DNA of 64,000 nucleotides from Brienomyrus brachyistius (GCF_023856365.1 NC_064542.1:8797363-8861362), one strand, 5' to 3'; numbered from the stretch's first letter, positions 33,976 through 46,494 are shown. Program-made: numbers and translations. Notes: generated from the sequence alone by a model not told the origin.

Positions 33976-35278
33976 ATGATATCTTCAGTTGCAATGCTAG
34001 CCCTCAAAAGGGAAACTTTTTCATTACTGATTCTCCTGTGTGATTCTGATGCTGTCCTGCTGTCCTCACATTATGAAACATTTGACTTTAACTCAACATT
34101 GTGCTTCAATAATGTATTAGATTATGTAAGTGATAGAAAGCCTGTCTTCTCTGGAAAAAGTGCAACAGTCAAGCTGAGTTTCTGAAGAGCTGACGATGAT
34201 TTATTCAGTGCCATTTCTCTCCTTAAAAGCTCATCTATGGTATTATGAAATGTCATCAAGAATGTAGATGTAGTGTTAAAAACTTCGATTTGGTTCTAAT
34301 GTGTATTTTCTTTTCAGGATCTTACGTCAGTTATAATTTTTTAAATAAAAAAAAAGTATTTAAACATTTTCTAAGAGGATCTGCTTGTGAATAGTATGAA
34401 AATCCCTTCTGACAATATACTGCAATAAAAGTTAAAAGAAAAATAAATCCTCAATTAACCCATCCATGGTATCTTCCAACAAAACAACTGATATTTTATG
34501 AGGCTTCCAAAGAATTTTACTCAGATCTAAATGCTGAAACTTGAACTTAATTTGCAAGACTGGTCTAGGAGATAGCCTGCCTGTAAGACTGATTATAAAG
34601 TGGATTCAGAAACAATTCTCTATTAAGAATTATTCTGAAAAACTTCCAGCAGAACAGTAATCAATTTTCAGTCGGTAATGTGTTGAAAGATTCATGATGG
34701 TTAATAAACTGTAACTAAATGCTGAAATTACTATGTGGTATAGTTGGTTTAGAACTCATAGTCAAAGGAGTTTCACAGGAACTTACTAAGCTAAATTGTA
34801 TATCAATTGTTAGGCTGTGTAGAGCGTCTCTTTTGTTCACTACCAGTTCAAAATCTTTAGCTGTTAACTAATGTTACTTTTGTAGACAGGCTAGGATTAC
34901 AAAGATTTAGCCTTAAAATAAAACAGTCGGTTTAGTTTGGTATGTTTGAGTTTGGGTTTGATCAGTTCATGAGTAAGAATACCTGCTAAAACGTCGAGCT
35001 AGTTTTGTTTATCGGTCAAGCAGCTACAGTACCTAGACGTAGCATCAACATGTTCTTTAGCTAGCTAGTATTTCACTTTGGTGGGGGGCTTCACTTTGCT
35101 TTAGGTGGTTTGGTTGGCATTTGATACTCATGATAAAAAAGAAAAAGGCAAGTTATGTTCGAAAATGAATCCTTATTAGGAATGACTGTTGAAATTTTGG
35201 GGATTAATCAAATTAGCCAAATCGCTTTTGATGTAACATTCAATTTAAAGTTTGAATGCTATTAACTACTGTACATTT
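33976..35278. other. no recognisable feature
   Basis: AT-rich unique sequence. 34400-34720 is free of simple repeats and could hold a conserved element, but nothing specific supports it. Confidence 0.4.
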
Positions 35279-36318
35279 CACTATATGGACAAAAGCATAG
35301 GGACATCTGGCCATTACATCTAGAAGAATTTTTACGACATCCCATTCTAAATCCACAGGCATCAATATGGAGTTGGTGTTTGATGGGGTTGAGGTCAGAA
35401 CTCTGTGTGGACCAGTCAAGTTCAAGAGCAACAAACTCACCCCTTTATGGACCTTGCTTTCTGCACTGGGGGTTAGTCATGCTGGGACAGAAAAGGGCCT
35501 TCCCCAAACTGTTCCCACAAAGTTGGAAGCATAAAATTGTCCAAAATGTCTTGGCATGCTGAAGCATTAAGAGTTTCCTTCACTGGAACTAAGGGGCCAA
35601 GCCCAACCACTGTAAAACAACCCCAAATCATTATCCCTCTCCCACCAAACTTTACAGTTGCACAATGCAGTCAGGCAGGTAACGTTCTCTTGGCATCTGC
35701 CAAAGCCAGGCTCATCCATCAGACTGCCAGACAGAGAAGCGTGATTCATCACTCCATGGAGCATGTTTACACTACTCCAGAGTCGAGTGTTGGCGTGCTT
35801 TACACCACTCCATCTGACGCTTGGCATTGCGCTTCGTGATGTGAGGCTTTCATGCAGCTGCTCAACCATGGAAGCCCAATCCATGAAGCTCCCGGTGCAG
35901 TTTTTGTGCTGGGGTTAATGCCAGAGGAAGTTTGGAACACTGCAATTATTGAGTCAACAGAGCACTGGCGACTTTTATGCACTTACACGCCTCAGCATTC
36001 TGTGATCCCACTGTGTTACTTTTCATGGAGTTTCTGTTGTTCCTAAGCGCTTCCACTTTGCAATAATACAACTTCTAGTTGACTGTGGAATATCTAGCAG
36101 GGGATAAATATCACACACTGGCTTATTACAAAAGTGGCATCCTATGACAGTGCCCGCTTGAATCCACTGAGCTCTTCAGAACGACCAATTCTTTAACAAA
36201 TGTTTGTCAACCTGATTGCATGGCTAGGTGCTTGATTTTATAAAGCTGCGGCAATAGGTATGAATGAAACACAGCAATTCCATGATTAAGAGATGTGTCA
36301 TAATACTTTTGTATATTT
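35279..36318 (-). mobile_element. Tc1-like transposon relic
   Basis: The left end CACTATATGGACAAAAGCAT and the reversed right end AAATATACAAAAGTATTATG match the terminal repeat of a very common fish Tc1-like family (CACTATATGGACAAAAGTAT). On the minus strand, scattered frames encode decayed transposase: VKHANTRLWSSV near 35790, [12 protein letters not shown] near 35600, and DWSTQSSDLNPIKHQL near 35390-35420, the DW-PQSPDLNPIE block next to the catalytic third acidic residue. Multiple stops and frameshifts inactivate it. At about 1.04 kb it is shorter than intact members. Confidence 0.85.
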
Positions 36319-37552
36319 TGTAGTTGGTTTCATGAACTGAATTCCAAGCCAAACAACAACAACAGTCTCTGCTGTTCATATGTGTCATGTAGTGTGTAGT
36401 TATAATATACATAACCAGGACCAGTATGGTGTTTTTGGTGACCATAGATATTTTGATTTGATGACACATACTGTATGGACCTTAGAAATTGTGGCTATTG
36501 TTGGTTTCAATTTTGAATCAATCATGTAGATCCAGAGTAGTCAAATTCAGATTTCACAACAAATTTCAATCACAACAAATGCTGTGTTTACAATTAAATT
36601 TTGCTGATGTGGGGGGGGGGGGGGGAGGGGGAGGTTGTGGATTTGGTGTTTATTGCGTTTGTTTATAGTTGTACATTGTCTTTGGACGTTGAGCATTGGA
36701 CTGTGAGTTATCTGCAACACTTACATTATGCAGAAAATATATTTAGTTGTGAGATAATTGATCATATTGGAAGGTGTATAGAATATTAAGGTGTTCTGAA
36801 GACATTTATAAAACTTTTAAAATACATTTATGAAACTATGCTAATGGGAGGTGGCGTTCAATTGCAATTATCTTCAAAGTAAATAAGTTACATGTAAATC
36901 TATATTTTCATAACAGACTTCTATGTTGATTTACTTGATTTGTTTGCAGTAAAATTCAAGAAATGTTACGGCAGTCATGGAACACCTTGGACAAAGACAG
37001 CCCAGATGGAGAGCAAGCAGGATGCCAATAGGGGTAAACGGGGATGTAAGTAAAGGCAGATCAGTCGGTGACGTAAGCTGGAAGTCGAGGGAAGGGCAGG
37101 CTTATGTGCAGATTTGTGGGTTCGGGACACACACTGAACGGGTTGGGGGTCAGGTGAAACACATGCATGAAAGCACACAGGAGGGAGTTGGAGCACTAGG
37201 GGAAAAGCCGGGCCGAGAATCACTCAGAAGCTGAACTTCTCTCAGCAACAAGGCACCTGGCTCTACGGGTTATACAGCCAAAGCAGGAACATATCGCAAT
37301 ACGTTACAGCTGTCAGAACTTGGGCAAGAGTGAGTGGGTGAGGGGGCTTGGCTGCGGACGGCCACTGGCATCCATTCGCACAGCGTCCTGTTTTTTCTTG
37401 GAGATTGATTAGTTCGCTAGCTTTGTACGGATTGTGCAGACAGCATACTGTCAATAACTGTACTATTGTCATGATGGTATTGGACGAGGCAAAGAATTAA
37501 AGGCACATTAAAGGTCTTTCTGTTTGTTTTTTGATGGGCATGATGTAATGAA
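36319..37552. other. unclassified, with a poly-G tract and a GC-rich block
   Basis: G15AG5-type tract at 36611-36633. From 36960 to 37470 the sequence becomes GC-rich and non-repetitive, with frames on both strands (82-85 codons) that resemble nothing known. It may be an untranslated or LTR part of a retroelement. Confidence 0.4.
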
Positions 37553-37646
37553 TCCATCCATCCATCCATACATTTTCCATACCGCTTATCCTACTGGGTT
37601 GCCTGGGGTCCGGAGCCTATCCCGGAAGCAATGGGCATGAGGCAGA
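37553..37646 (-). mobile_element. 5'-truncated SINE of the (ATGG)n-tailed family
   Basis: Only the 3' 94 bases are present: the tail, the AAGCGGTATGGAAAATG-type end and the TAGGCTCCGGACCCC block on the minus strand. Flanks GTAATGAAT (just left) and GTATTGAAT (37648 onward) form a target duplication with one mismatch, so the truncation happened at insertion. Confidence 0.8.
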
Positions 37647-40001
37647 CGTATTGAATCGTACATCCAATTTAGTATAACATTCTCAAAAAATATTAAATCG
37701 AACTCACGCAATCTCTAAAATGCGCACACTACTTATTTGTGCTCTCAATTTGCTATTTTGAGCTAATGTATTAATGTAATTAAATGTAACTTTTGCTTAT
37801 TTCTGTTCTTGCCTATAGAAAGTGTGATTACAAAGTCAAAACCTGGAAAGAAGTGAGTGAATACTATGTGTTAGTACATTTATTTGCTGAAATCTTTGCA
37901 ATAATGCAGAACATGTCTCCCAAACCAAGTTAGTCTCATTCTGCTAGACCTAACATTTATTCAAATAACCAATTCTCTGCAGAAATTAGGCATTATGGTC
38001 ATCCAATTCTTAATACTGTGCATGGTAATAACCAATGCGTGGGACATCCTATGAAATCAGTGCCTTTTCGGTTATTAAAATTTAAAATGATTTTTTTCAT
38101 AGCTTGGGAAAAAATGACTTGAACTTGAAGTAACAGGATATTGTACTGTGTATGATTTAATCTTTTCTGACAGATTTTTGCTAAATGTATGCAGTCAGCC
38201 TAGTTACAGACCTGCATTAATAAATAAGGCATTTCTAAATACAAATATCTGGCATATATGGGGTCCCTCTATTCACTGAGTTCATTTTAAGATATATATA
38301 TTTTTAATCTTTTTCATGCAGATTATGCCAGAGTACTCTGTTTGTATATGACGATCACATGTCTGTAAGGAAAAACACCCAAAAAGAAATCTCCAGAGCA
38401 TGCAAAAGTTCAAAACCTAATACTTAGAATGAGTAGCATCTTAAGAGCTGTGTGCTCCTGTTTGATGTAGCTCAGCACAGGTCTGAGATGTTCTGAAATT
38501 GCTGGCGGACCTTTTTGTTTTGAGGATGTCACTGTGCTGAAACGGAGAGGGGTGTAAGCTGTTTCTGTGGTGTCACGCCTTTGTGGAGCACGGCCTGCTG
38601 GTGTGACAGACCAAGATGAACAGCCTGGACCTCTGCACTGTATTAGCAGACGTAATTTTCAGAAAAGTTCACATGTTTTACACAGCCGTGACCAGAATGC
38701 TCTTTCTTGAGTGCTCTAGTGAAGGAAAATTGCTGCCTAATGTTGGAAACATGCCTCTTGAATTTGGTCCGTTGCTAGTGGAACACCTCCATGACACATT
38801 TTGAGGTGGTGATCTTCTCTTTTCTGCTGGTCATTATAAATGGTAGTGTGTTGTCACCCGCCGAGTATAAGAGAAAGGGGATGTGAAGCCATGGGACATG
38901 ATTAATGGAAAGGTGTTCAAGTTTACACCTTACACACTCACCAAGCGTACAACTCCTTTTTCTTGGAGTCGCACACAATGTGTTCTGCTACATTGGAGTG
39001 TAAACAGCTTTACATGTAGATCAAAGGCAAGATTCTCGTGTAGCTTTAATAAACACATTTCTCTTTCCTAAAGGGTTGGAGCTACCAACCAAAAAGGACA
39101 CGGGAGGCAAAAAAAAGTGAATCAGAAATGGTTCTGTCTGGATAATCAGGCAGAAACTTCACATGAGTGTTTTGCAGACTATCCACATCTTTAAAATGCT
39201 TTTTGATTTTGTATTTGGTATTGGGCTGTTTTCTTCTGGTGGGTATCTGGCTTGCATCATCACGCTCAAAGAATGGTGTTACACAATCTTAAAAATCCAT
39301 TAGTCATTAGGGTGTTTCTTTGTCATGTAAATTTCAGAAGGATCTTGACCAACTGCTTTCTTCCTTTTCTTTGGGAACCCACAGACTATCTCTGCATACT
39401 GTCTGAGCCTGTCCTTATGTACAACCCTACCTCCTGCACATATTTTTGCAGTGATTTGCCTTGATTTTTTTGCCTGCAGCCCGGTGGTGAATGTCGCGTA
39501 GGTCCTCGGTTATGGCATTATGGTGTAGGATTTGTCTTCTTTGTTTTCTTTTGGACAGCTTTGCAGCTGACGACTCGCTTTAGACTAAGGGGAGAGTGTT
39601 ATCTCTTTTTGAATACCTTCTTTTCTTTTTGTTCTTTATTTAGTTTGCTTTCCAGATGCCCCAATGCTGCATGCAACCTTTTCCTGTGCTTTTTTGAACT
39701 TTTTCTTCCTTCCTTGCATTGCCTGAAATACAAATACAAACACACACACAGACAGACAAATGATTGACAATGTTTACTTAACCATATACCACAAAGTACA
39801 TTTTGACCTATTTAGCTTTTATTCTATTCTAAAGCTACTTCTGTATGGAAAACGGAGTGCAGAATATCATGTCAGAGTAGTAATTTCTTACAAATGCATT
39901 TCAGGTACTATTTCATTTCTCATATCTTTTCATAGCTTTAACCTTGAATATCCTGCTCTTTGTGGATAAGTGGAAGCAGTGTTGGTAAAATCCATGTGAA
40001 A
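37647..40001. other. no recognisable gene
   Basis: AT-rich DNA. The 38450-39070 segment is less AT-rich, and its frames (62-67 codons) resemble no family. No transposon ends were seen. Confidence 0.4.
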
Positions 40002-40189
40002 CTACTAGGCCAATCTTATCAAGAAAGGATAAATATGCAGGTTTTTGCTGCAGCTCCTTATTTAGTTTACTAATTAGAGGACTGAATTGCTGTAGAGTCC
40101 TCACACCTGGATTTGAGAAGCTGACCTAAAGGTTACCCCGAAAACCTGCATACATACCGGCCCTTTGCGGATAAGATTGGCCACACCTG
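40002..40189. mobile_element. short MITE, hAT-type ends
   Basis: The left end ACTAGGCCAATCTTATCAAG and the reversed right end CAGGTGTGGCCAATCTTATC form terminal inverted repeats. The internal GCAGGTTTTTGCTGCAG and CGAAAACCTGCATACATACC match the well-known fish repeat 'CAGGGGTGTCCAATC...CCGCAAAGGGCCGG'. The left end is diverged, so the 8-bp target duplication is not visible. Confidence 0.65.
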
Positions 40190-40194
40190 TAGTA

Positions 40195-40690
40195 GGTCTG
40201 TTGACATATGAATATGAAGCCTATGAGCCAGCTGAATTGTCCGTGGCAGACATTTCCACTTCTGCCGAAATGGCCAATGCCCAGGACTCTGCCATGCATG
40301 TATTCCGAAATGAAGGCAAGACAGACAAACTGTCAGCTCCCCAACACAGTGCTCTCAGATCCTGCATGCCAAAAGGCAGTTCAGCAAGAGCTTAAGAATA
40401 TATGGCAGCTAGGTGTTATTGAAGTGTCCAAGATCTGGCCTTGCTCCAACACCATGGTTAGGAAATGACTTCCACCAGTTTAAAACAGTTGCCTGCTTCA
40501 TCTGCTACTCAAATGCAACTGCTACTTGACCCTAGACTTTGCCAAGGATTATTATTAGTGGGTACTCCTCAGCCCACCCACAAAGGGTAAAATGGCCACT
40601 GGCAGTACTCTCCATTTGGGGTGTGTGGAGTGCCTTCCAGTGACCCATGAATATTGTGCTTTGCCCTCTCACAGAGTATGCAGTGGCCTC
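40195..40690 (+). pseudogene. Gypsy-type reverse transcriptase remnant
   Basis: A plus-strand frame near 40376-40465 gives QKAVQQELKNIWQLGVIEVS, matching the start of Gypsy reverse transcriptase (-V-ELL--GVIEPS-SPW-SP). After frame breaks, GYSSAHPQ-like and FQ-PMNIVLCPLTEYAVA segments near 40560-40690 match the KGYWQ-PL and FQ-LMD-VL-PH-YA-AYLDD blocks. The sequence stops at the point where the YLDD catalytic motif would follow. Stops and a deletion between the blocks make it non-functional. Neither LTRs nor integrase are nearby. Confidence 0.7.
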
Positions 40691-40694
40691 GCAA

Positions 40695-40890
40695 GCAGTG
40701 GTGGAGAAAGTACACAAATTTACTTTAGTTAAAGTACACATAAACAGGCAAAAATGTTCTCAAGTAAAAGCTGAAGTACGCTGTTGGCCTTTCTACTGAG
40801 TAACTTACTAAGTAACATACTAACTTACTTAATCTAAGTAAGTACTTACTTGTAAATATACTTAAAATATATTAAAGTAAAAATACTTGA
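40695..40890. mobile_element. partial CAGTGGTGGA-type MITE
   Basis: CAGTGGTGGAGAAAGTACAC followed by repeated AAGTAA/TACTTA words is the left part of a common fish hAT-type repeat. No right terminus was found nearby. It abuts the Gypsy remnant exactly where the YLDD region is lost. Confidence 0.5.
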
Positions 40891-41079
40891 CGTAATCCCT
40901 GATGCAACAGTATAATGTGGCATTAAGTATGTCTACTGTATGTATGTATATTTTGGTAAATACAAAATTTCAGGCATGCAAATGTTTTATTTTCCAATTT
41001 AAACATTTTAAACATGTAATGATAGTTTATAATAAGTGCCTCAGAAATATTGTATTTCATTGTCTTAACTGTGTCGTGT

Positions 41080-41220
41080 ATATTAAAGCTGTTAAAATAT
41101 GTTGGAATGTTAAAGTATGCTTATATTCTGCTTATGAATGTTCTATGAATGTATAATGAAGGTGCACTAAATGTTCTATGAATGCATAATGAATGCAGTT
41201 AATGTACAGTGTTACCAATC
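41080..41220. mobile_element. half copy of the palindromic MITE
   Basis: AGCTGTTAAAATATGTTGG, ATGAATGTATAATGAAGGTG and GCAGTTAATGTACAGTGTTA match the right arm of the element at 31570-31985, in order. The left arm is absent. Confidence 0.6.
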
Positions 41221-41283
41221 TAAGTTGGTAAATGTAGTGGCAAAACTGCATAGGATGGATTGTGGTGCTGTTTTTTTCCATGA

Positions 41284-41435
41284 GTAGAATTTTGTGAATC
41301 AAGTCCCTTGTCCTGCAGAGTGACGGCACCATTGGGCCCTTGAGCAAGGCCCTTAACCCCAATTGCCTGAGGGACTGCGCTTGTGTGCCCTGAGCAATTA
41401 CGGTTAGGCCAAAAATACACATTCCCCACAGAAAT
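41284..41435 (+). mobile_element. SINE/LINE 3'-type fragment
   Basis: Contains TTGGGCCCTTGAGCAAGGCC and CTTAACCCCAATTGCC, a motif shared by many fish retroposons. The head region is missing. It is related in its tail to the relic at 2255-2416. Confidence 0.55.
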
Positions 41436-43315
41436 GAAAAATGTATTACTATGTTCTTCTTTCTGTCAGCTACTTTTTTAAAATTTACCCAGTAACTTGC
41501 AATAATGTATCTCCTCTACTTCGCTGGTTTCCAACTCACTGAAGCTAAAGCTGATAGTGGTGTTGATAGTATCTGCTATTTGTCAGTATTCACAACCAGA
41601 GCATCGACAGGTTAATGATAAAATAGACAAAAATAGATATCCTTTTCTAGGAAAAACAGGCGTGGAATGAAAAACATCCAATTTTTGTGATTATAATATG
41701 AATACTGGCAAGGGCTTTGCACAGATCTAAATGTAGACTAAAGAGTTTTCTGTTGCAAGGATGCTGCAGTTCCTTATAGCACATGCATGTGAATACTGTA
41801 CTTGTGCTGATAGACGATGGAAGCCATTCATACTAACCCTGAAGAGTATGGGAAGGTGGTTTTGGAAATAGGATGACGATGGTTCGAAGAGACAATCAAC
41901 TATTACTTCTTCTTTATTATTTTTTCTGTAATTCTTGCATAGCTTATTTTATCACAGGTGTTCCCAATCCAGCTGTTGTTCCGAACAACGTCTCATAAAT
42001 TAAGAAATGTTCCTGGCAGTCTTGACAGCAATAAATCAATTATAACCAAAGCAGATGTGAAGGAGGGGGAAGCAAGTCAATTGTCTGGCTGCATCATTTT
42101 TTATGATTCCATTCTGTGAAAAAGTATTAGATATTATGTACATTATGTACTGATGTGTAGTAGGTAATGAGGAGAGAGAAGCTCAAAATCCTCTGAAGTA
42201 ACAGAATGAAGGTGAAGGAACAATATGAGGATTATGAATGTGATCTTTTTCACAGCAGTGCTATGGTGATGGATGAAGCAAAGGTCAAAAGAACAGATTT
42301 GTAGACTGTGAGATCATTCTGTTCATATTATTGTACTGCATTTAGCTTGGCTCATTAACATCGCAGAACTTATATAAGTAATTGGACAGAAGACAATGGG
42401 TCAGCTGATCTGATGGTTAAGGCCAGCATAAGGACTGCCATCTCTAATATTTAACTTCTGATGAACATAATTCGTTTTGCATGTTGGGGGTTTGAGAAAA
42501 CCAAAATATCTGGATGGATGTTTAAATATCCATTAACTGTTAGCATATTTCATCCATAACACAAAGAGTTTCATAATAAACTCCTTAATCATGATTTCCA
42601 TGTAATAAATCAAAGGCTAATTTAAACTCAGAAAATTAAATATAACGGCCCTGGTGCAAAATGGTGCCAGGCGTGCTGGAGTTTTCTTAGCTAGCATGAG
42701 CCCGACGAAGTTCTCATTTCCCCATCCAGAGCCTGCAGTGTTTAAATAGCACATGTACTAGCAGCCATCTGAGTGCACATGGGCGTGTCGGGCTTAACAT
42801 GATGTGGCTGCAACATATGCATTTGTTGCAGGCATGTTTTTAACTGCTGGTATTTCAAGGGCGTTTCATTAAGATAGTAGCATGCGCCTACATATGCATT
42901 TGTTGCGGATATAGGGGCATGCAGTAGCACATACCTGTAAGCATGCAAAATATTAAAAAGATTACAATGTGAAAGAGGATTAATCTGTACATACATTTTA
43001 AGAAATGTTATAATGTCATAATATTTATAAGAATTTGTTAATTGCAGTAACCACAAATGAAGTAAAACAATTGACAACAATTGACAGCTGTCCCAAATAT
43101 TCACTTTCACTGCTGCGTTTGCCATGAAATGGCATGTTATCAGTGGGATGGGTCTGACCTCCTTCCTGTTGCATGCAACCACTGAAATGGATATAAAATC
43201 CATGTTTGAAACGTCAGCCGGGAGCAACATTATAGCATGGGGTGCAATTACATTCATAAGAATGGAGATTTTCTCACATGATTCTTCATCAAAAAATGAT
43301 GATTATATTTTCAGA
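41436..43315. other. no recognisable gene
   Basis: The largest frame in the window, 42742-43257 minus (171 codons), lies here; it has no signal peptide, domain or family resemblance. Within it the word CATATGCATTTGTTGC occurs twice, 77 bases apart (42815, 42892), suggesting a small duplication. I treat the frame as chance or old repeat. Confidence 0.4.
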
Positions 43316-43405
43316 ATTGTTATGATTGTCACTATTATTACTATTATATTAATAATAATGATCATAAATATTATTATCATGATGATGATGATTATTATTA
43401 TTTCT
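43316..43405. repeat. imperfect ATT/ATG-rich microsatellite
   Basis: A run of ATT, ATA and ATG triplets, translated as poly-Ile/Met in one frame. Confidence 0.8.
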
Positions 43406-43856
43406 ATATGCATTACACACTGTATTTATGAAGATGGAACAAACAATATGTAGAAATGCACGATATCTCGGTTAACATATTGGTATTGGCTGGTATTCAT
43501 TAAAAATTAAGACTAACACATCAGATAGATTATGCTGTCTTGGTGATGCACAAAACCATCATCTCACTTTTGACTTTTGCAAGAATTATTTTGCTTTGTT
43601 ATTAAATCAGAAAGCTGACTACAGGTACAGGACTGCCATAAAATCTGACTAAAGGACACTGAAAAACGTTACAGAAAAAAGCATTTATAAAATGAATGCA
43701 TTTGTCTAACAAAATATTTACATTTATTCCTGTAAGGTTACTAAATATCTTCCATTCATCCATCATCCATTCTGAGACGCCTGATTCTTTGTGCCTGTAG
43801 CTCCTGAGATCATTTCTGAAGCACACAAACCTGCAATGGCCAAGTGGGAATGGGAA

Positions 43857-43924
43857 ATGGATGGATGGATGGATGGATGGATGGATGGATGGATGGATGG
43901 ATGGATGGACTGATGGACGGACGG
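43857..43924. repeat. (GGAT)n microsatellite
   Basis: About 13 GGAT units followed by GGACTGATGGACGGACGG variants. It may be the expanded tail of an (ATGG)n-tailed SINE whose body is lost, since GGATGG is that family's tail. Confidence 0.9.
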
Positions 43925-44371
43925 CAAAGCATAGAATCACATGTACGGTATATGTCATAGACACCTATAAGTATGTCCAAGGTATGACAATACATTTTTA
44001 TAACCCTTATATGATATTTTGAAAATGCATTCAAATGTGCATTCATTCTTGCGAATGAATCAATTGACTTAATTTATTTAATTCATAAATTTATTCATCT
44101 AATAAACGTAATTAATAAATTCATATAGACTGCAAAAAACTGACTAATGGCAGTGGGACTGTCTGCATGCAGTATTTTTACCACATGTTTATACATAATT
44201 TCAGGAATTAGCATAGGAGAACAAACTGTTTAAAAATGTGAAACTATTTCCAAGTGATGGTCGAAGGTGCTTGTTCACATATTATATTATATATATACTG
44301 TATCTGGTACTACATGTTTTTTTCTTTATTACTTGTGTTTTTTTATTATTGTGTTTAAAAGCATTTCAGGT
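43925..44371. other. no recognisable feature
   Basis: AT-rich sequence with short TTATT runs. Confidence 0.4.
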
Positions 44372-44713
44372 GGGCTGGCATGGTGGTGCAGTGGTTAGCA
44401 CTGTGGCCTCACACCTCTGGGACCCAGTTTCAAGTCTCAGCCAGGGTTTCATGTGTGTGGAGTTTGCAAGTTCCTCCGGTGTCATCATGGGGTTTCCTCC
44501 GGGTACTCCGATTTCCCCCCACAGTCCAAAGATATGCTGAGGTTAATTGGAGTTATCAAATTGCCCATAGGTGTGCATGTGTGAGTGAATGGTGTGTGAG
44601 TGTGCCCTGCGATGGGCTGGCCCCCCATCCTGGGTTGTTCCCTGCCTTGTACCCATAGGCTCTGGAGCCCCTGCAACCCAAAACAAGACAAACGGTTAGA
44701 GAAAATGGATGGA
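44372..44713 (+). mobile_element. SINE of the (ATGG)n-tailed family
   Basis: Plus-strand copy: head GGCTGGCATGGTGGTGCAGT with the A-box-like TGGTGCAGTGG, a B-box weakened to AGTTTCAAGTCTC, the GTACTCCGATTTCCCCCC block, the GCTGGCCCCCCATCC block and a short GGATGGA tail. No target duplication is evident, implying greater age than the copies at 47.7 and 54.6 kb. Confidence 0.9.
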
Positions 44714-44999
44714 AGTGGCGCAAGATGGGCAAAGTAAACACATGAGTCATCATGTTCAATAGACATGCAAGAATGGTCAAGGAAAAATGCTATAAGGAAG
44801 TACTGAAGAGACTGTTATGGATGTTGTGCCAAGTGTTGTGGGTGTTTGATTTACCAGCAGAACGAGGAATTTCAAACAATGAAAAGCAATCTGGCAATTT
44901 AAAATATACAAGCATGTCTGTAGGCATGATGCACATTGCAGTCTTAAATTGATTTACATTTTTGCATTTAATTTGTATAGATTTTAATTATTGCTCTAA
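44714..44999. other. no recognisable feature
   Basis: Unique AT-rich sequence. Confidence 0.4.
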
Positions 45000-45680
45000 A
45001 ATAAAGAAGCTGCAGCTCAGACTGTGCTGGCGTTAGGGAATTATAATGAATTGTCACAGACATGATGGCATGTTGACTGGGCAGAGGAAAGATTAAAAGA
45101 TTATGTACCAATCGTAATCTACAGTGTGCTGCACAAAACCTGTGTGAGGATGTGTAATTTTAATATTATAATGAAACATAATCAGAGCTCTTTTGAGAAC
45201 AGTAACACAGACAGCAAATTAAGCCAGTGCATCTAATTATACTCTGTCTGTGCTGGTAAACCTTCAGGAAAGCTGTCAATCCATTTACTACATTATTATT
45301 ATCCATAGGAAGAAGGACACATACTGTAAACCTGTATTCTCATTTTTGGGGAGTATCGTTAAAATATGCTAAACATATCTTAGGAGATACAGGTCAGAAT
45401 AAAAAATATACGCGTAATAATGTACAAATGATCAAAGCACTGCCATTAAATTTAAATCTGAGCTGCATAAGTGATAATGCATGTTATTAAATATTTCCTT
45501 TCCAAGCAACTTAAATGAGAAGCTAATGGAGAACTGTTATATCAGTGAACACCCTCCGAGTTAATAATTAGGTTAAATTGAAACAAAAAAAATGGCAGCT
45601 TATAAAATATTGAGATCGGACAGAAGTGAGCTATGACTGTAAACAGGCCCTGCAAAGCCCTTTTCAGGGGCAGTGGACCA
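45000..45680. promoter_or_regulatory. candidate conserved non-coding block
   Basis: Unique sequence with many homeodomain and POU-like words (AATTATAATGAATTG at about 45040, TAATTTTAATATTATAATG at about 45154, GATAATGCATGTTATTAAAT at about 45473, TTAATAATTAGG at about 45561). It has no simple repeats, no transposon ends and no reading frame. By texture it is the strongest candidate for a developmental enhancer cluster in the window, but no alignment was made. Confidence 0.3.
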
Positions 45681-46494
45681 AACATAGAAAAGGGGATCTC
45701 CCCCAAAAAAAAAATAAATAAAAAATAACAGGCATGGCATTAGTAATTCTTGGCTAATACTTAGATAATTCTCAAACATTCTTAGCTCCTACTGAAGATT
45801 TATAAAAAATAAGTATGTGTTATGTAATTTGCACAATTTATTGGTTATTATGTTTTATCTTTCTACATTTCTGATTAAATTAATGATCTACATAACTTAA
45901 TACTGTATGAGCATATTAAATAACTATTTTCATATCAACCATTAACACAACTTCACAAGTTGTCTCCATCTTTACTATTTTTCTCTATTTCATCCCTCTC
46001 TTCTCCATTTCTTACCTTTCTGTGTGTCGTTCACCTTTTCAGCTCAGTATCTTCTCTGTCATCTTCTGAGTTTTAACATAACATCGTATCATATCCAGCA
46101 ACACTGCCTGATTGCATTATAATGTTGACAATCCACCTATTGTATGTACATTAAAGCATGTTAGTGAACTATTCCCCACTCAAGTAATAGATTTACTGTA
46201 GGGAACACTGCCAGGTAATAGATTAGATTAGGACATAATGGATAAAGTTAGCAACGCCTAACATTAACCACGAAGAGCCTCTTAATTGTAAATTCTAATC
46301 TCGTAATTCCATTTTATCCAACATTCACCCTCATCCTGAGTCTCAGCTCCTAGGGTTTTGCAGGCCTTTCCCTCTTTAGGTGTATTTTTAATAAACCTAC
46401 CACTGAGCTTCCCTATGGTGTGCTCTTTGTGTTTGAATATGATAACCTCACATATTGTTTTGTTGTTGTAATCTTTTGTGAGATTTTCCTGCTG
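45681..46494. other. no recognisable feature
   Basis: AT-rich; an A9 run at about 45706 and short pyrimidine tracts near 45960-46030. Confidence 0.4.

Noticed and set aside
42742..43257. 171-codon minus-strand frame, longest in the window
   Set aside because: No domain, signal or family resemblance; odd composition; contains an internal DNA duplication; no splice-site context.
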